Source: Symsagittifera roscoffensis (taxonomy: Eukaryota; Xenacoelomorpha; Acoela; Convolutidae). From it: DNA of 64,000 nucleotides. The stretch spans positions 30,814,252 to 30,878,251 of the forward strand of contig NC_087065.1 of assembly GCF_963678635.1 (NCBI RefSeq), in the 5' to 3' direction. The notes beneath the pieces are model-generated. The model saw only the letters and a list, made by a program, of their open reading frames with translations. It did no database searches and was not told the origin of the DNA. This document shows positions 1 to 12,735 of the stretch, piece after piece (positions within the stretch are counted from its first letter, which is position 1; every line of letters begins with the position of its first letter). The position numbers and the translations under genes were made by a program.

Positions 1-3000
1 TTAGGTTCTTTTTTATGTTGCGTGCTCAGCCCAATTGGGTTTTTGTTTAATTTGGTTTTAAGTTAAGGTTGCTTTTTTGCTGCGCTCTTGAGATTTTGTT
101 TAAGTTGAAGGGTGTGGGCAAACTGTGTAGTTGCTGGCGCCTAGTTTGCCTTATCTTGTGTTGTTTTATTCTTTATTTATAGTTTTAAAACTTCATACTG
201 TTAAGATCAGTGGCGCAGTTGAAGTCGTCCTTGCTGTGCGTAGCTGATTCTGTGTCTGCTGTCTAGTGCAGCAATCGTCTGCCTGCAGCTTCTCTTCAGC
301 CTCAGGTGTGTATGTTTGCCCCTCTCCTAGTGCTGGCTTAGGTTCTTTTTTTACCTTGCGTACTCAGCCCAATTGGGTATTTGTTTAGTTTGGTTTTAAG
401 TTAAGGTTGCTTTTCTGCTGCGCTCTTGAGATCTTATTTAAGCTGAAGGGTGTGGGTAAATTGCATATTTGCTCGCTCATAGTTTGCCTTGTCTTGTGTT
501 ATTTAATTTTTATATTTAGTTTCAAAACTTCATGCTGTTCAGGTCAGTGACGCAGTTGAAGTCGTCCTTGCTGTGCGTAGCTGAATCAGTGTCTGATGTC
601 TAGTGCAGCAATCGTCAGCCTGCGGCTTCTCTTCAGCCTCAGGTGTGTATGTTTGCCCCTCTCCTAGTGCTCGCTTAGGTACTTTTTCACGTTGTATGCT
701 CAGCTCAATTAGATTTTGCTTAATTTGGTTTCAGGTTAAGATTGCTTTTTGGCTGCGCTCTTGAGATATCGTTAAAGCTGAAATGTGTGGGCAAACTGTG
801 CTTTTGCTTGCGCCTAGTTTGCTCTGTCTTGTGTTGTTTGATTCTTTATATATAGTTAAAAAACTTCATGCTTTTCAGGTCAGTGGCGCAGTTGACGTCG
901 TCCTTGCTGTGCGTAACTGATTTTGTGTCTGATGTCTAGTGCAGCAATCGTCCGCCGGCAGCTTCTCTTCAGCCTCGGGTGTATATGTTTTCCCCTCCCC
1001 TAGTGCTGGCTTAGATTTTTTTCACGTTGTATGCTCAGTGCAATTGGGTTTTGTTTAGTTTGGTTTGAGGTTAGGTTGCTTTTTTGCTGCGCTCTTGAGA
1101 TATCGTTTAAGCTGAAGGGTGTGGGTAAATTGTGTATTTGCTCGCGCCTAGTTTGCCTTGTCTTGTGTTGTTTGATTCTATATATATAGTTAAAAAACTT
1201 AATGCTGTTCAGGTCAGTGGCGCAGTTAAAGTCGTCCTTGCTGTGCTTAGCTGATTCTGTGTCTGCTGTCTAGTGCAGCAATCGTCCGCCTGCAGCTTCT
1301 CTTCAGCCTCAGGTGTGTATGTTTGCTGCCCCTCTCTTAGTGCTGGCTTAAGTTCTTTTTTGCCTTGCGTCCTCAGCTCATTTCGGTTTTTGTTTAGTTT
1401 GGTTTTAAGTTAAGGTTGCTTTTTGTTGCGCTCTTGAGATATTGTTTAAGCTGAAGGTTGTGGGTAAATTGTGTATTTGCTGGCGCCTAGTTTGCCTTGT
1501 CTTGTCTTGTTTGACTCTTTATAAATAGTTAAAATACTTCATGCATTTCAGGTCAGTGGCGCAATTGGAGTCATCCTTGCTGTGCGTAGCTGATTCTGTG
1601 TCTGATATCTAGTGCAGCAATCGTCCGCCTGCAGCTTCGCTTCGGCCTAAGGTGTGTATGTTTGCCACTCCCCTCGTGCTGGCATAGGTTATTTTTACTT
1701 TGCGTGCTCAGCCATTTGGTTTTTTGCTTAGTTTGGTTTTAGGTTAAGGTTACTTTTTTGCTGCGCTCTTAAGATATCGTTTCAGCTGAAAGGTGTGGGC
1801 AAACTGTGAATTTGCTCGTTCATTGTTTGCCTTGTCTAGTGTTATTTGATTTTTTAAATTTAGGTTAAAAAATTCATGTTGTTAAGTTAAGGTCAGTGGC
1901 GCAGTTGAAGTCGTCCTTGCTGTGCGTAGCTTAATCTATGTCTGCTGTCTAATGCAGCAACCGTCCGCCTGCAGTTTCTCTTCAGCCTCAGGTGTATATG
2001 TTTTCCCCTCCCCTAGTGCTGGATTAGATTTTTTTACGTTGCGTGCTCAGCCCAATTGGATTTTGCTTAGTTTTGTTTAGAGTTAAGGTTGCTTTTTTGC
2101 TGCGCTCTTGAGATATCGTTTAAGCTGAAGGTTAAGGGCAAACTGTGCATTTGCTCGCGCCTAGTTTGCCTTGTCTTGTGTTGTTTGAATTTTTTTATAT
2201 AGTTAAACTACTTTATGCTGTTCAGGTCACAGGCGCAGTTGAAGTCGTCCTTGCTGTGCGTAGCTTAATCTATGTCTGCTGTCTAATGCAGCAATCGTCC
2301 GCCTGCAGCTTCTCTTCAGCCTCAGGTGTGTATGTTTGCCCCTCTCTTAGTTCTGGCTTAGGTTCTTTTTTGCCTTGCGTCCTCAGCCCATTTGGGTTTT
2401 TGTTTAGTTTGGTTTTAAGTTAAGGTTGCTTTTTGTTGCGCTGTTGAGATATTGTTTAAGCTGAAGGGTGTGGGTAAATTGTGTATTTGCTGGCGCCTAG
2501 TTTGCCTTGTCTTGTCTTGTTTGACTCTTTATATATAGTTAAAATACTTCATGCTTTTCAGGTCAGTGGCGCAGTTGGAGTCATCCTTGCTGTGCGTAGC
2601 TGCTTCTGTGTCTGATATCTAGTGCAGCAATCGTCCGCTGACAGCTTCTCTTCAGCCTCAGATGTATATGTTTTCCCCTCTCCTAGTGCTGGCTCTTTGT
2701 CTTGTCTTGTGTCGTTTGAATCTTTTTATAAGGTTAAACTACTTTATGCGGTTCTTTTTTACGTTGCGTGCTCACCCCAACTTGGTTTTTGTTTCATTTG
2801 TTTTAAGTTAAGGTTGCTTTTTTGCTGCGCTCTTGAGATTTTGTTTAAGCTGAAGGGTGTGGGCAAACTGTGTAGTTGCTGGCGCCTAGTTTGCCTTGTC
2901 TTGTGTTGTTTGAATCTTTATATATAGTTGAAATACTTCACGCTGTTCAGGTCAGTGGCGCAGTTGAAGTTGTCCTTACTGTGCATAGCTGATTCTGTAT

Positions 3001-6000
3001 CTACTGTCTAGTGCAGCAATCGTCCGCCTGCAGCATCTCTTCAGCCTCAGGTGTGTATGTTTGCCCCTCCACTCGTGCTGGCATAGGTTTTTGTTAAGGT
3101 TGCATGCTCAGCCCAATTGGATTTTTGCGTAGTTTGGTTTTAGGTTAAGGTTACTTTTTTGCTGCGCTCTTGAGATATTGTTTTAGCTGAAGTGTGTGGG
3201 CAAACTATGCATTTGCTCGCGCATAGTTTTCCTTGCCTTGTGTTGTTTTATTCTTTATATATAGTTTAAAAACTTCATACTGTTAAGGTCAGTGGCGCAG
3301 TTGAAGTCGTCCTTGCTGTGCATAGCTGATTCTGTGTCTGCTGTCTAGTGCAGCAATCGTCTGCATGCAGCTTCTCTTCAGCCTCAGGTGTGTATGTTTG
3401 CCCCTCTCCTAGTGCTGGCTTAGGTTCTTTTTTACCTTGCGTACTCAACCCAAGTGGGTATTTGTTTAGTTTGGTTTTAAGTAAAGGTTGCTTTTCTGCT
3501 GCGCTCTTGAGATAATATTTAAGCTGAAGGGTGTGGGTAAATTGTGTGTTTGATCGCGCCTAGTTTGCCTTGTCTTGTGTTGTTTGAATCTTTATATATA
3601 GTTAAAATACTTCATGCTGTTCAGGTCAGTGGCGCAGTTGAAGTCGTCCTTACTGTGCATAGCTGATTCTGTGTCTACTGTCTAGTGCAGCAATCGTCCG
3701 CCTGCAGCTTCTCTTCAGGCTCAGGTGTGTATGTTTGCCCCTCCACTCGTGCTGGCATAGGTTTTTTGTTAAGGTTGCGTGCTCAGCCCAATTGGATTTT
3801 TGGGTAGTTTGGTTTTAGATTAAGGTTACTTTTTTGCTGCGCTCTTGAGATATCGTTTTAGCTGAAGTGTGTGGGCAAACTGTGCATTTGCTCGCGCATA
3901 GTTTTCCTTGTCTTGTGTTGTTTTATTCTTTATATATAGCTTAAAAACTTCATACTGTTAAGGTCAGTGGCGCAGTTGAAGTCGTACTTGCTGTGCACAG
4001 CTGATTCTGTGTCTGCTGTCTAGTGCAGCAATCGTCTGCCTGTAGCTTCTCTTCAGCCTCAGGTGTGTATGTTTGCCCCTCTCCTAGTGCTGGCTTAGGT
4101 TCTTTTTTACCTTGCGTACTCAGCCCAATTGGTTATTTGTTTAGTTTGGTTTTAAGTTAAGGTTGCTTTTCTGCTGCGCTCTTGAGATATTATTTAAGCT
4201 GAAGAGTGTGGGTAAATTGCGTATTTTCTCGCTCATAGTTTGCCTTGTCTTGTGGTATTTGATTTTTTAAATTTAGTTTTAAAACTTCATGCTGTTCAGG
4301 TCAGTGGCGCAGTTGAAGTCGTCCTTGCTGTGCGTAGCTGAATCAGTGTCTGATGTCCAGTGCAGCAATCGTCCGCCTGCTGCTTCTCTTCAGTCTCAGG
4401 TGTGTATGTTTTCCCCTCTCCTAGTGCTGGCTTAGGTACTTTTTCACGATGTATGCTCAGCCCAGTTAGATTTTGCTTAGTTTGGTTTCAGGTTAAGGTT
4501 GTTTTTTTGCTGCGCTCTTGAGATATCGTTCAAGCTTAAATGTGTGGGTAAACTGTGCTTTTGCTTGCGCCTAGTTTGCTCTGTCTTGTGTTGTTTGATT
4601 CTTTATATATAGTTAAAATACTTCATGCTGTTCAGGTCAGTGGCGCAATTGAAGTCGTCCTTGCTGTGCGTAGCTGATTCTGTGTCTGCTGTCGAGTGCA
4701 GCAATCGTCCGCCTGCAGTTTGTCTTCAGCCTCAGGTGTGTATGTCTGCTTCTACCCTAGTGCTGGCTTAGGTTCTTTTTTTACGTTGCGTGCTAAGCCC
4801 AACTGTGTTTTTATTTTCTTTTGGTTTTAAGTTAAGGTTGCTTTTTTGCTGCGCTCTTGAGTTTTTGTTTAAGCTGAAGGATGTGGGCAAACTGTGTAGT
4901 TGCTGGCGCCTAGTTTGCCTTGTCTTGTGTTTGTGTTGTTTGAATCTTTATATATAGTTAAAATACTTCATGCTGTGGCGCAGTATACTTTATATATAGT
5001 TAAAATACTTCAGGTCAGTGGCGCAGTTGAAGTCGTCCTTACTGTGCATAGCTGATTCTGTGTCTACTATCTAGTGCAGCAATCGTCCGCCTGCAGCTTC
5101 TCTTCAGGCTCAGGTGTGTATGTTTGCCCCTCCACTCGTGCTGGCATAGGTTTTTTGTTAAGGTTGCGTGCTCAGCCCAATTGGATTTTTGGGTAGTTTG
5201 GTTTTAGATTAAGGTTACTTTTTTGCTGCGCTCTTGAGATATCGTTTTAGCTGAAGTGTGTGGGCAAACAGTGCATTTGCTCGCGCATAGTTTTCCTTGT
5301 CTTGTGTTGTTTTATTCTTTATATATAGCTTAAAAAATTCATAATGTTAAGGTCAGTGGCGCAGTTGAAGTCGTACTTGCTGTGCACAGCTGATTCTGTG
5401 TCTGCTGTCTAGTGCAGCAATCGTCTGCCTGTAGCTTCTCTTCAGGCTCAGGTGTGTATGTTTGCCCCTCTCCTAGTGCTGGCTTAGGTTCTTTTTTACC
5501 TTGCGTACTCAGCCCAATTGGTTATTTGTTTAGTTTGGTTTTAAGTTAAGGTTGCTTTTCTGCTGCGCTCTTGAGATATTATTTAAGCTGAAGAGTGTGG
5601 GTAAATTGCGTATTTTCTCGCTCATAGTTTGCCTTGTCTTGTGGTATTTGATTTTTTAAATTTAGTTTTAAAACTTCTTGCTGTTCAGGTCAGTGGCGCA
5701 GCTGAAGTAGTCCTTGCTGTGCGTAGCTTATTCTGTGTCTGCTGTCTAGTGCAGCAATCGTCCGCCTGCAGCTTCTCTTCAGCCCCAGGTGTGTATGTTT
5801 GCCCCTCTCTTAGTGCTGGCTTAGGTTCTTTTTTGCCTTGCGTCCTCAGCCCATTTGGGTTTTTGTTTAGTTTGGTTTTAAGTAAAGGTTGCTTTTTGTT
5901 GCGCTCTTGAGATATTGTTTAAGCTGAAGGGTGTGGGTAAATTGTGTATTTGCTGGCGCCTAGTTTGCCTTGTCTTGTCTTGTTTGACTCTTTATTTATA

Positions 6001-8760
6001 GTTAAAAAACTTCATGCATTTCAGGTCAGTGGCGCAGTTGGAGTCATCCTTGCTGTGCGTAGCTGCTTCTGTGTCTGATATCTAGTGCAGCAATTGTCCG
6101 CTGGCAGCTTCTCTTCATTCTCAGTTGTATATGTTTTCCCCTCCCCTAGTGCTGGCTTAGACTTTTTTCACGTTGTATGCTCAGTGCAATTGGGTTTTGT
6201 TTAGTTTGGTTTTAGGTTAAGGTTGCTTTTTTGCTGCGCTCTTGAGATATCGTTTAAGCTGAAGGGTGTGGGTAAATTGTGTATTTGCTCGCGCCTAGTT
6301 TGCCTTGTCTTGTGTTGTTTGAATCTTTTTATTTAGTTAAACGTCGTTTTAAAGTCGTCCTTGCTGTGCGTAGCTGCTTCTGTGTCTGATATCTAGTGCA
6401 GCAATCGTCCGCCTGCAGCTTCGCTTCGGCCTAAGGTGTGTATGTTTGCCACTCCCCTCGTGCTGGCAGAGGTTATTTTCACTTTGCGTGCTCAGGCAAT
6501 TGGTTTTTTGCTTAGTTTGGTTTTAGGTTAAGGTTACTTTTTTTGCTGCGCTCTTAAGATATCGTTTCAGCTGAAAGGTGTGGGCAAACTGTGAATTTGC
6601 TCGCTCATTGTTTGCCTTATCTAGTGTTATTTGATTTTTTATATTAAGGTCAAAAAATTCATGCTGTTAAGTTAAAGTCAGTGGCGCAGTTGAAGTCCTC
6701 ATTGCTGTGTGTAGCTGATTCAGTGTCTGCTTTCCAGTGCAGCAATCGTCCGCCTGCTGCTTCTCTTCAGCCTCAGGTGTGTATGTTTGCTCCTCTCCCA
6801 GTGCTGGCTTAGGTTCTTTTTCAGGTTGTATGATCAGCCCAATTGGGTTTTGTTTAGTTTGGTTTTAGGTTAAGGTTGATTTTTTGCTGCGCTCTTGAGA
6901 TATCGTTCAAGCTGAAGGGTGTGGGCAAACTGGGCTTTTGCTCGCGCCTAGGTTGCCTTGTGTTGTGTTGTTTGATTCTTTATATATAGTTAAAAACTTC
7001 ATGCTGTTCAGGTCAGTGGCGCAGTTGAAGTCGTCCTCGCTGTGCGTAGCTGATTCTGTGTCTGCTGCCAGTGCAGCAATCGTCCGTCCGTCTAAGGCTT
7101 CTCTTCAGCCTCAGGTGTTTTTGTTTCCCCCCCCCCTAATGCTGGCTTTGATTTTTTTACGTTGCGTGCTCAGCCCAATTGGATTTTTGCTTAGTTTTGT
7201 TTTAGGTTGAGGTTGCTTTTTTGCTGCGCTCTTGAGATATCGTTCAAGCTGAAGGGTGCGGGCAAACTGTGCATTTGCTCGCGCCTAGTTTGTCTTGTCT
7301 TGTGTTGTTTGAATCTTTTTATATAGTTGAACTACTTTATGCTGTTCAGGTTAGTGGCGCAGCTGAAGTCGTCCTTGCTGTGCGTAGCTGATTCTGTGTC
7401 TGCTGTCAAGTGCACCAATCGTCCGCCTGCAGTTTGTCTTCAGCCTCAGGTGTGTATGTCTGCCCCTACCCTAGTGCTGGCTTAGGCTTTTTTACGTTGC
7501 GTGCTCAGCCCAATTGGATTTTTGCTTAGTTTTGTTTTGAGTTGAGGTTGCTTTTTTGCTGCGCTCTTGAGATATCGTTCAAGCTGAAGGGTGCGGGCAA
7601 ACTGTGCATTTGCTCGCGCCTAGTTTGTCTTGCCTTGTGTTGTTTGAATCTTTTTATATAGTTAAACTACTTTATGCTGTTCAGGTTAGTGGCGCAGCTG
7701 AAGTCGTCCTTGCTGTGCGTAGCTGATTCTGTGTCTGCTGTCAAGTGCACCAATCGTCCGGCTGCAGTTTGTCTTCAGCCTCAGGTGTGTATGTCTGCCC
7801 CTACCCTAGTGCTGGCTTAGGTTTTTTTACAATGCGTGTTCAGCCAAATCGGATTTTTGCTTAGTTTTGTTTTAGGTTGAGGTTGCTTTTTTGCTGCGCT
7901 CTTGAGATATCGTTTTAGCTGAAAGGTGCGGGCAAACTGTGCATTTGCTTGCGCCTAGTTTGTCTTGTCTTGTGTTGTTTGAATCTTTTTATATAGTTAA
8001 ACTACTTTGTGCTGTTCAGGTCAGTGGCGCAGTTGAAGTCGTCCTTGCTGTGCGTAGCTGATTGTGTGTCTGCTGTCGAGTGCAGCAATCGTCCGCCTGC
8101 AGTTTGTCTTCAGCCTCAGGTGTGTATGTCTGCCCCTACCCTAAAGCTGGCTTAGGCTTTTTTACGTTGCGTGTTCAGCCCAATTGGATTTTTGCTTAGT
8201 TTTGTTTTAGTTTAAGGTTGCTTTTTTGCTGCGCTCTTGAGATATCGTTTTAGCTGAAGGGTGTGGGCAAACAGTGCATTTGATCGCGCAAAGTTTGTTT
8301 TGTCTTCTGATGATTGATTTAATTAAAAATATACAAAATTTTAGGCTATTTAGGTCACTGGCGCAGTTGAAAACGTCCTTGCCCTTGCTTGGTGTAGCTG
8401 ATTCTGTGCCTGCTGTCTGGTGCAGCAATCGTCCGCCTGGAGCTTCTCTTTAGCCTCAAGTGGGTATGTTTGCACCTCCCCTAGTAATGGCTTAGGTTCT
8501 TTTTTGCGATGCTTGCTCAGCTCAAGTGGCTTTTTATTTAGTTGGGTTTTAAGGTTAAGGTTGCTCTTTTGCTGCGCTTTTGAGACATTGTTTTAGCTGA
8601 GGGTGGTGGGCAAACTTTGTCCGCTGAGGGCGGTGGGTGTCTTGTGTTGTTTGATTTATCTATAAACAATTTAATTTTGTTATGACGTTGAGGTCACCGT
8701 CGCAGTTTGAGTTTTCGATGGTGCGCAGCTGCTGGTCTCTTGGTGTGCTTCTTCACTGCA
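1..8760. repeat. Satellite array, unit about 337 bp
   Basis: About 25 head-to-tail units fill this stretch. The block GTGCAGCAATCGTC (with variants) returns near 268, 607, 944, 1276, 1614, 1951, 2287, 2626, 3015, 3352, 3689, 4027, 4366 and so on to about 8424, mostly 335-339 bases apart. Each unit also has a TTTATATATAGTT-like block, CAGGTCAGTGGCGCAGTTGA and a CTGCGCTCTTGAGAT block. All units lie in one orientation and the array runs off the left edge. Units after about 8290 diverge strongly, as at an array edge. Short open frames inside are chance products of the repeat. Small rearrangements occur near 2690-2760, 4970-5010 and 6340. Confidence 0.95.
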
Positions 8761-9134
8761 GCCGTAGAAATTTCAGCGTGAAAGATTTTGTTTTGAAAAC
8801 ATGGATTTTCATAATTCAATTTCTGAAGTTTTTTAGATATCTTTAACTATTTTCCCAATTGCTGAAGGTGGTGCATTTCGATAACCGGTTAAAAAATCTG
8901 CATATGCCTTACCCCTTCTCTATAAGGTGATGATTTCTTGCTAGGTATCATACGATTATTAGTTAAAAAGAGATTCCGTTGTTCTTTTTTATCTTTTATA
9001 ATTGTTTCAGAGTTTCCTGATGTTTTTTGCTCAATTTGAATTCAAGTTTCTTCTTTTCAGAAAACGCTTTTTAGAGTAACGAAACTTATTTTTCCGGCGA
9101 TGTAATCAAATTTTTCTAATCCTTCAGAATCAAT
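8761..9134. other. AT-rich spacer, no gene seen
   Basis: Sequence between the degenerate end of the satellite and the next tandem repeat. I see no coding frame, RNA gene or clear repeat here. Confidence 0.6.
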
Positions 9135-9315
9135 TTTATACAGATTATCTACATATTATCTACAGATTATCAACAGATTTTAGATAGATCATCTACAGAT
9201 TATCTACAGATTATCTACAGGTTGTTTTTTAAACAGATAATCTACATATTATCTACAGATTATATACAAGTTATATACGAATTATATACAAGTTTTATAC
9301 ATGCTTTATACACTA
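9135..9315. repeat. Short tandem repeat, unit about 11 bp
   Basis: Imperfect tandem copies of ATTATCTACAG and variants (ATTATATACAA, TTTTATACATG) fill this stretch and become more degenerate to the right. A break near 9222-9230 (a T/A run) separates two blocks. Confidence 0.8.
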
Positions 9316-9779
9316 TAAAGTTGAATATTTTGGAACTGAATATCGTTTATTTATGATGAAAAATATCGAGTGTTTCTGTTGAGGATCGATTATTCTTCGT
9401 AAAATGGTTGTAGATAAACCGATTGTATAATTACGTTAATCTGTAGATTTTTCTGTTTATAATCGATTTTTCTCATTTTTTGTCACTGCGGATAACACCA
9501 TATGTTTTGTCCCAAATGAACAAAGTCAGCATAATAAGTGGCAGTTTTGTAATATTAAATTTAGCAAGCTGAAAAGACTAGATTTAAAACTAACCTACAG
9601 TGGGGACAAAGATTTTTTTTCACGGTAAAAACAAGGCATAAAAATTTTCGAAACTCACCGGAAGAGTTTTTCTGATTGTGTATGTCTTTTTAAAGTATCA
9701 GAATTTTGGTGTTCGATCAGGATTTTAAAGATAGTGTTTGTCATTTTTGCTTATTTTGGTTTGTAAGTAGCCCGGGTTG
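9316..9779. other. AT-rich spacer, no gene seen
   Basis: No coding frame of note and no recognisable RNA gene; ordinary AT-rich intergenic sequence. Confidence 0.55.
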
Positions 9780-9794
9780 ACCTCCATAGACCGA

Positions 9795-9870
9795 AAATGC
9801 TAATCATACAATTTCATACACTTAGTCTATGGAAAAATAATTGTCATACAAATTTCATACATTTTTGCAA
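9795..9870. repeat. Degenerate copy of the small palindrome family
   Basis: It carries AATGCTAATCATACAATTTC followed within 50 bases by further CATACAAATTTCATAC words, matching one arm of the palindromes at 9964 and 10149. The second arm is poorly kept. Confidence 0.5.
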
Positions 9871-9963
9871 AATGAGTTTAAACGAATTTCAAAGGTATTT
9901 TGTAGTTGTTTTGGTATCGAAATTGGTATCTCTTTATAAAAAAAGGGAAAAAATGGTATGAAA

Positions 9964-10013
9964 AAAAATGCTAACCATACAATTTCCATATATGGAAATT
10001 TTATGATTAGAAT
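9964..10013. repeat. Small palindrome
   Basis: Near-symmetric inverted repeat centred on CCATATATGG. The left arm is AATGCTAACCATACAATTT and the right arm is AAATTTTATGATTAGAATT. It could fold into a hairpin. No coding content. Confidence 0.75.
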
Positions 10014-10148
10014 TTTTTTAAAAATTTTTGTTTGTGAAAAAAAAGCTTTGAACAATCAATTCAACTGCTGGCAAAACATTTAAGCGTTTTTTGGGCTGTT
10101 ACGACTGAAAACTTTGACTTTTTTAAATTTTTGTTTTCTGAAAAAAAC

Positions 10149-10190
10149 ACTAGTCCTACAATTTCCAAATACGGAAATTGTATGACTAGC
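10149..10190. repeat. Small palindrome, best-kept copy
   Basis: The arms CTAGTCCTACAATTTCC and GGAAATTGTATGACTAG are reverse complements with one mismatch, separated by about 6 bases (AAATAC). Same family as 9964-10013 and 10712-10862. Confidence 0.8.
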
Positions 10191-10711
10191 ATTTTTTGAT
10201 GGCGACGACAAGGTTACAAAGTATTTTTGAAATTGCCCCCAAAAATTTTTTTGTGTTTTTTTTCAACCGCATATTGATTTTCGTATTTAAACAAACATTT
10301 TTTGAAAAAAATTTGCATGCAAAATTTAATTTTTTGTGTGTATAACGTAAACCTGGATATACTAATATTGGATTTTTTTCCTTTTCTCTTCATAAATTTT
10401 TTCAAAAACGCTTAAAACTCCACTTTCTTTTGTATGACATGTTTTTGTATGCCTTGATTAATGTCTGGTAATTTAAAAATTCAAATTTTAGAAACAATCA
10501 TCTTTGAGAATTATTGTCAAAATTTAAAAGTTCATTACTTTCGTTATATTATTTGTCTGAGACAGAAGTAACGCAAGCTGTTTCCAATGCAGTTTTAATG
10601 CGAGACGACCAAACCGTTGATTACTACATTTGTGTAATCAAGGTTTATGTCAGACGAACACAACCAAAAATTTTGAGAAATTAAAATGTAAAAAATCAAT
10701 ATTTTTGGTTT

Positions 10712-10862
10712 ATGGAAAAATGCTAGTCATACAACTTCCATATATTAAAAAATACTAATCATAGACCTTTCATGCAATTTTCTTTACGTATGGAATTGTA
10801 TGGAAAGTGTATGACTAGCATTTTTCCATATATGGAAATTGTATGACTAGTATTTTTGGTCA
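10712..10862. repeat. Compound palindrome copy
   Basis: The arm ATGCTAGTCATACAACTTCC starts near 10717. The complementary words TATGGAAAGTGTATGACTAGC and TATGGAAATTGTATGACTAG follow near 10795 and 10830. Two palindrome units seem to have merged or inserted into each other. Confidence 0.65.
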
Positions 10863-11410
10863 TCCCGTGAGCAAGATTGAATTTGATTTACTACAAGAAA
10901 TGGGCTCTCTCGCTTAAGGAACTGCTGTACAATATGACTGAGATCACAAAGGAAAACTGAACAATTGAACAAAAAGAAAGAAACAGTTACAAAAAAAGAG
11001 TACAGATAGAAACAGAACACAAATGGAAATATTTATATCTCAAAATAGTTACCAGCGCTGTCCTCACTCAAATTGTGAATGAAGACTGCTCGATTGTTTT
11101 CATCGTTGCTCTGCTGTAGTTATTGTGCAGCAGATTTTGAAATCTCCGAACTCCCGACGGTGTCGAAACTATCTAAAAATTTTCCGGCCAATTACAGAGT
11201 CTCAGGATCGAGAAGAGCCGCGGGAACTTTCTCGAAACTCAACAGATAAACTAACTACTTCTTTTGCTTCACTCGTGGCAAATCCGAAGCAATTTAGGAA
11301 CAGAGACATTGCAGGAGCACTTTTGAGCTATGCGTGCCTTTTCCTCATGGCAGACCAACAGCACGCTTAATAACAGAATAACAGCGAATGTGAAGTTAAC
11401 ATGGAGTTGA
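10863..11410. other. No convincing gene
   Basis: There is an open frame of 81 codons on the plus strand (11125-11370), but its composition is unremarkable and I find no motif. I treat it as unassigned. Confidence 0.4.
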
Positions 11411-12052
11411 TCAAAATGATAAAAAAAGAAACCTGTCAATTTTGAGATAATCCCTTTGGAGAAGCACAACATTCAAAGCAGGTAGCCGCGCTGTTTCGTC
11501 CTCATCGTCCCATTCGTCAGGAAAGCGAAATGGTTACGGCGACACCCACTGTACTCAAGATTTCCAACGCGGAAGTTTTCGTTGTTGTGCAGTGCTATCT
11601 GTGCAAGCCGCTCTTGATCACACCTTTGAAGCATTGGCAGAGTAGCAATAGAACCGTTTCATTCTCGCCACATTGAACCCGTGAGGCAATGTCATCTTCT
11701 GGTTGATCAAACTTGACTTTAGTTTGTTAGCAAGGAGTGCCTTGATTTCTGACGGCCCAATCACAGATTTCTGCTAATGCGGCCCAACCTCATGCTGAGA
11801 ATTACAGTATGTATCTGAAAACAACTGTGACACTGCAGCAGTTGTATCAGCTTCTTCTTGCAGCAAGTCATATGAAACTTGACGGATAGAAGTCTCATTT
11901 TCATCAGTCCAGACAGTAAGCTCACGTCTGAAAGGATCATTGATACGGAACCGAGCCTTGGACACAATTGCGATCTCATCTTCCAAATGAATAAAACCTA
12001 TAACCAGTGGTTTAAAAGAAATAAAACCAGAAATCCTGAAAAGGTAACACAA
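11411..12052 (-). pseudogene. Interrupted protein-coding frame, unknown family
   Basis: One minus-strand frame stays protein-like for 214 codons but has four internal stops: TAG at 11774-11776, TGA at 11618-11620, TGA at 11555-11557 and TAA at 11534-11536. There is no frameshift. Between stops it reads as ordinary soluble protein, for example the words FRRELTVWTDENE, EIKALLANKLKSSL and FPDEWDDEDETARLPALN. The first 20 residues may lie outside the true exon. I do not recognise a family. It could be a decayed host gene or transposon gene. The neighbours are non-coding repeats, so context does not help. Confidence 0.5.
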
Positions 12053-12265
12053 TGATAGAGCGGTTCAAGCTATCAAATTGTTACATAATTAAATTGAACT
12101 ACATTAGCCACAAAATCGGGGAAATGAAGAAATTCGGAAAGATTGAACTTGATTCTAGTTTTGTGCAACCGTTTGAGTTTATTTTTATGCTTGAAACAAA
12201 ATGCAAGTTTTTGAAATCCTAAATTTTTTATTTCTTTTTAAAAAAAAATAAATTCTTAAATTTAG

Positions 12266-12735
12266 TGCTTCAGCTAATGCACCAAATTCCTTGATGCTTT
12301 TTGCTCACCGATGCGTCCCTTGTCAAAATTGAAGCATTGCCGAAGAACGGGCGGTCCCTTTCCTGACGGTTGATTGGTGGTAGATCTTCGTGATAGGCCT
12401 TTCCCCTTTACAGGTTGGTCTTTCTTCTGGAACTGGCGGAGACTCCATTCATCTTGGCTTAATTTTTTTATTTCTTCTTTGAAAATAAACTCAAATTCTC
12501 TGCTTCAGCTAATGCACGCAAAATTTTCAAATTAAGCAAAATATTTACAGAAAAACAAACTCCTGGATGCTTTTTGCTTATCGATGCAACCCTTGTCAAA
12601 ATTGAAGCAATGCCGAAGAACGAGCGAGCCCCTCCTGGCATTTGCTTGGTGGTAGATCTTCGAGATAGGCCTTTCCCCTTTACAGGTTGGTCTTTCTTCT
12701 CGAACTGGCGGATATTCCATTCATCTTGAGCGCTG
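12266..12735. repeat. Direct duplication, two copies
   Basis: 12266-12460 and 12502-12735 are two direct copies. Both contain GCTTCAGCTAATGCAC, CAAAATTGAAGCA and a long stretch around GGCCTTTCCCCTTTACAGG. The right copy has an extra 35 or so bases near its start. Minus-strand translation of both copies gives the peptide EERPTCKGERPI with KIYHQ after it, and then the frames diverge, so a former coding segment is possible but not shown. Confidence 0.75.

Noticed and set aside
2145-2927. ORFs of about 90-100 codons in the satellite
   Set aside because: They repeat with the 337-bp unit and have hydrophobic, Cys/Leu/Phe-rich translations typical of T-rich sequence.
9135-9315. CRISPR-like array
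   Set aside because: Units are continuous without spacers and the context is eukaryotic.
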